DNA of 15,331 nt, taken from assembly GCA_002770955.1 (NCBI GenBank), contig PCUH01000265.1, positions 1-15,331 on the forward strand. Direction: 5' to 3'. Source of the DNA: Flavobacteriales bacterium CG18_big_fil_WC_8_21_14_2_50_32_9 (lineage in GTDB: Bacteria; Bacteroidota; Bacteroidia; Flavobacteriales_E; Vicingaceae). The position numbers were made by a program, and so were the translations under genes. The notes beneath the pieces were generated by a model. It was given only the letters and a program-made list of their open reading frames with translations. It was not told the origin of the DNA and ran no database searches. Below are positions 13,959-15,331 of the stretch, piece after piece; position 1 is the first letter of the stretch, and each line of letters begins with the position of its first letter.

Positions 13959-14026
13959 TCATTGCGGGCTTGACCCACAATCTCAAATAAATACAAAAAC
14001 AAGATTGCGGGTCAAGCCCGCAATGA
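13959..14026. terminator. long inverted repeat between convergent genes, bidirectional terminator or dispersed repeat
   Basis: Two 25-bp arms (13959-13983 and 14002-14026) are inverted copies with one mismatch and an 18-bp loop; the core reads ATTGCGGGCTTGACCC. The mismatch is an A-C clash in plus-strand RNA but a G-U pair in minus-strand RNA, so the fold is slightly better for the rbfA transcript. It is GC-richer than its surroundings and lies between two convergent genes. No strong U-run follows on either side, so it may be a REP-like repeat that also blocks read-through. Confidence 0.6.
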
Positions 14027-14058
14027 CGTTGATGGCAAAAAAATTAAAAGTTTATTAC

Positions 14059-14397
14059 CTATTTTTTAAGTAATTCTTCTATTTCTTCCACATAATCAAT
14101 GGAATCATCTAAATAAAAAGCAAGCTCAGGAGTGATTCTAAGTTGTTTTCCAACAATTTTTCCTAATGCACCTCTAACCTCACTCACACGACTGTTTGCT
14201 AACCGAATTCCTTCTTTAGGTTCTATTTTTCCGAAAATACTTAAATATACTTTAGCAAAACTTAAATCTGGTGAAATACGAATTATGGTAACACTTACCA
14301 TTGTTCCTGGAAACCATTCATTCGTATGTAATTGAAGAATGTTGCTTAGTTCTTTTTGTAAAAGTCTGGCAACTTTATTTTGTCTTATAGTACTCAT
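14059..14397 (-). CDS. rbfA: ribosome-binding factor A
   Basis: A 112-residue single-domain KH-type protein that binds the 30S subunit and aids late maturation of 16S rRNA, including at low temperature. Family features are MSTIRQNKVARLLQKELS at the N-terminus, the central VSVTIIRISPDLSFAKVYLSIFG strands and the signature VRGALGKIVGKQLRITPELAFYLDDSID. Length is typical and the sequence appears complete. It is transcribed alone towards the inverted repeat at 13959-14026. The -7 element upstream lies only 4 nt from its ATG. Confidence 0.95.
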   Translation of the reverse strand: MSTIRQNKVARLLQKELSNILQLHTNEWFPGTMVSVTIIRISPDLSFAKVYLSIFGKIEPKEGIRLANSRVSEVRGALGKIVGKQLRITPELAFYLDDSIDYVEEIEELLKK

Positions 14398-14401
14398 ACT
14401 G

Positions 14402-14409
14402 CAAAGGTA
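14402..14409 (-). promoter_or_regulatory. -7 element TACCTTTG directly upstream of rbfA
   Basis: The minus strand reads TACCTTTG, an exact TAnnTTTG match, with only 4 nt between it and the rbfA ATG. If used, the mRNA would start at about the start codon. No clear -33 element was found. Confidence 0.45.
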
Positions 14410-14460
14410 TAGATTTGTGAGTTACTATAATTACTTTAATCATTTTTAACAACTAAGAAA

Positions 14461-14491
14461 TTGTTTTTTAACATACTATGTTATATATTTG
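14461..14491 (+). promoter_or_regulatory. Bacteroidota-type promoter of the right-edge gene
   Basis: TTG (14461-14463), a 20-nt spacer and TATATTTG (14484-14491) reproduce the -33/-7 arrangement seen at 5433-5464, with the same -7 sequence. It would leave a leader of about 25 nt before the ATG at 14522. Confidence 0.7.
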
Positions 14492-14521
14492 TGGTGTTAA
14501 TTAACCTAAAAATAAAAAATT

Positions 14522-15331
14522 ATGAAAAAAAAATTACTCTCTTTAGCATCGTTATTGAGTGTCGGAGCAATTGCTCTTCATGCTCAAATAACCCTAAACA
14601 GCACGCACATCGTTAGCGTTGGGGCGGCTGTTGAACAATCAGTTGACACTATTCCAGGAGCAATAACAATTGGAACTAGTGGTGCAAATCAAACTTGGAA
14701 TTTTACTGGTGTTACGGAGCGCTTGGTAGACACATTATCTTTTAGCAATCCTTCTGCTATGCCTGGAGCATCTAATTTTCCTTCAGCTAATATGGGGCTT
14801 ACTAATTCAGGTCAAGACAGTTCATGGCAATTTTTAGATAAAAATACTACAGGACTTTTTGTGGTCGGACAAACCATATTTATACAAGGAACACAAACAC
14901 CTATTCCATTTCCTTCAACGATAATAACATTTCCTTCTACTATGGGAACCACTTATAATACCACTTGGAGTGGAAAGCTTTTTCAAGTTTTTATTGGACA
15001 GGGAGGAATAGATTCTGCTCGCGTAACTCGTGGAGATTCTTTATACAGCAATGTAGATGCATGGGGAAATGTTACTACTTCTTTCGGAACATTTGCTAGC
15101 ATTAGACAAAATGTTTATGAAACTACTGTGGATACTACTTGGATATTACAAAGTGGGACTTGGAGTGTTATTGATCCTTTTACAGCAAGTTTAATTGGAG
15201 TTGAACCAATTGCTTTTGATACCATTAATACAGCCCGTTGGTGGACAGATAATGCTGCCTCAAAATTCCCAGTTATTGAAATGGATTATGAAAATAATGG
15301 AACTGTAAATAGAGTTTCTTGGCAAAAAAAT
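14522..15331 (+). CDS. exported protein, 3' end beyond the window (partial)
   Basis: From the ATG at 14522 the frame stays open for 270 codons to the window edge. It starts with a signal peptide, MKKKLLSLASLLSVGAIALH followed by AQ, cleaved around residue 21. The mature part is rich in Thr, Ser, Asn, Gly and Trp, with beta-type segments (GANQTWNFTG, YNTTWSGKLFQVF, TARWWTDNAA). It resembles Bacteroidota secreted proteins that end in a T9SS sorting domain, but the C-terminus lies outside the window, so this is inference. No specific family was recognised. A well-formed promoter precedes it. The codons after ATG form an A9 run (14525-14533), a possible slippage site. Confidence 0.8.
   Translation, partial: MKKKLLSLASLLSVGAIALHAQITLNSTHIVSVGAAVEQSVDTIPGAITIGTSGANQTWNFTGVTERLVDTLSFSNPSAMPGASNFPSANMGLTNSGQDSSWQFLDKNTTGLFVVGQTIFIQGTQTPIPFPSTIITFPSTMGTTYNTTWSGKLFQVFIGQGGIDSARVTRGDSLYSNVDAWGNVTTSFGTFASIRQNVYETTVDTTWILQSGTWSVIDPFTASLIGVEPIAFDTINTARWWTDNAASKFPVIEMDYENNGTVNRVSWQKN

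Noticed and set aside
14132..14335. 67-codon plus-strand frame opposite rbfA
   Set aside because: The opposite strand encodes a full, typical RbfA; this is its shadow.

Overview
The window is AT-rich and reads as a chromosomal segment of a Bacteroidota bacterium, most likely a flavobacterial-type lineage. Three signs support this. Two secreted proteins carry C-terminal type IX secretion (T9SS) sorting domains, and there is a GWxTD-domain lipoprotein. Several intergenic regions carry the Bacteroidota -7 promoter element TAnnTTTG, twice with a TTG-type -33 element 20 nt upstream. No rRNA, tRNA, CRISPR array or transposase gene was seen.

Left part (1-3488), minus strand: a probable exported haem-binding lipoprotein of the ethylbenzene-dehydrogenase-like family (143-1420) ends at a good intrinsic terminator. 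It is separated from a glutamate dehydrogenase gene (2133-3488) by about 710 bp without genes. That gap holds a pair of near-identical direct repeats, a nested hairpin element and a 198-bp MITE-like unit with perfect 22-bp terminal inverted repeats.

Middle-left (3489-5348), plus strand: a short-chain dehydrogenase/reductase, then a lipoprotein L,D-transpeptidase for cell-wall cross-linking.

Centre (5349-11024), plus strand: four consecutive genes for exported proteins. They are a fibre-like protein with a C-terminal coiled coil, a small possible beta-barrel protein, a large PI-PLC-like phospholipase with a T9SS sorting domain, and a beta-propeller-type repeat protein with a T9SS sorting domain. 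Similar degenerate low-complexity repeats flank the block on both sides. The first gene has a (CTTTCAA)n heptanucleotide tract exactly where its signal peptide should be. As sequenced, the promoter-proximal ATG is out of frame, and adding one repeat unit would restore a complete signal peptide. This looks like a phase-variable ON/OFF switch and is the most interesting signal in the window.

Right part (11252-15331): rmuC overlaps a GWxTD-domain lipoprotein gene. A strong inverted repeat separates this pair from the convergent ribosome-maturation gene rbfA (minus strand). A divergent promoter region then drives a further exported-protein gene that runs off the right edge.

The housekeeping genes (gdhA, L,D-transpeptidase, rmuC, rbfA) look ordinary. 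The accessory interest lies in the secreted-protein block, its repeat-based switch and the structured intergenic elements.
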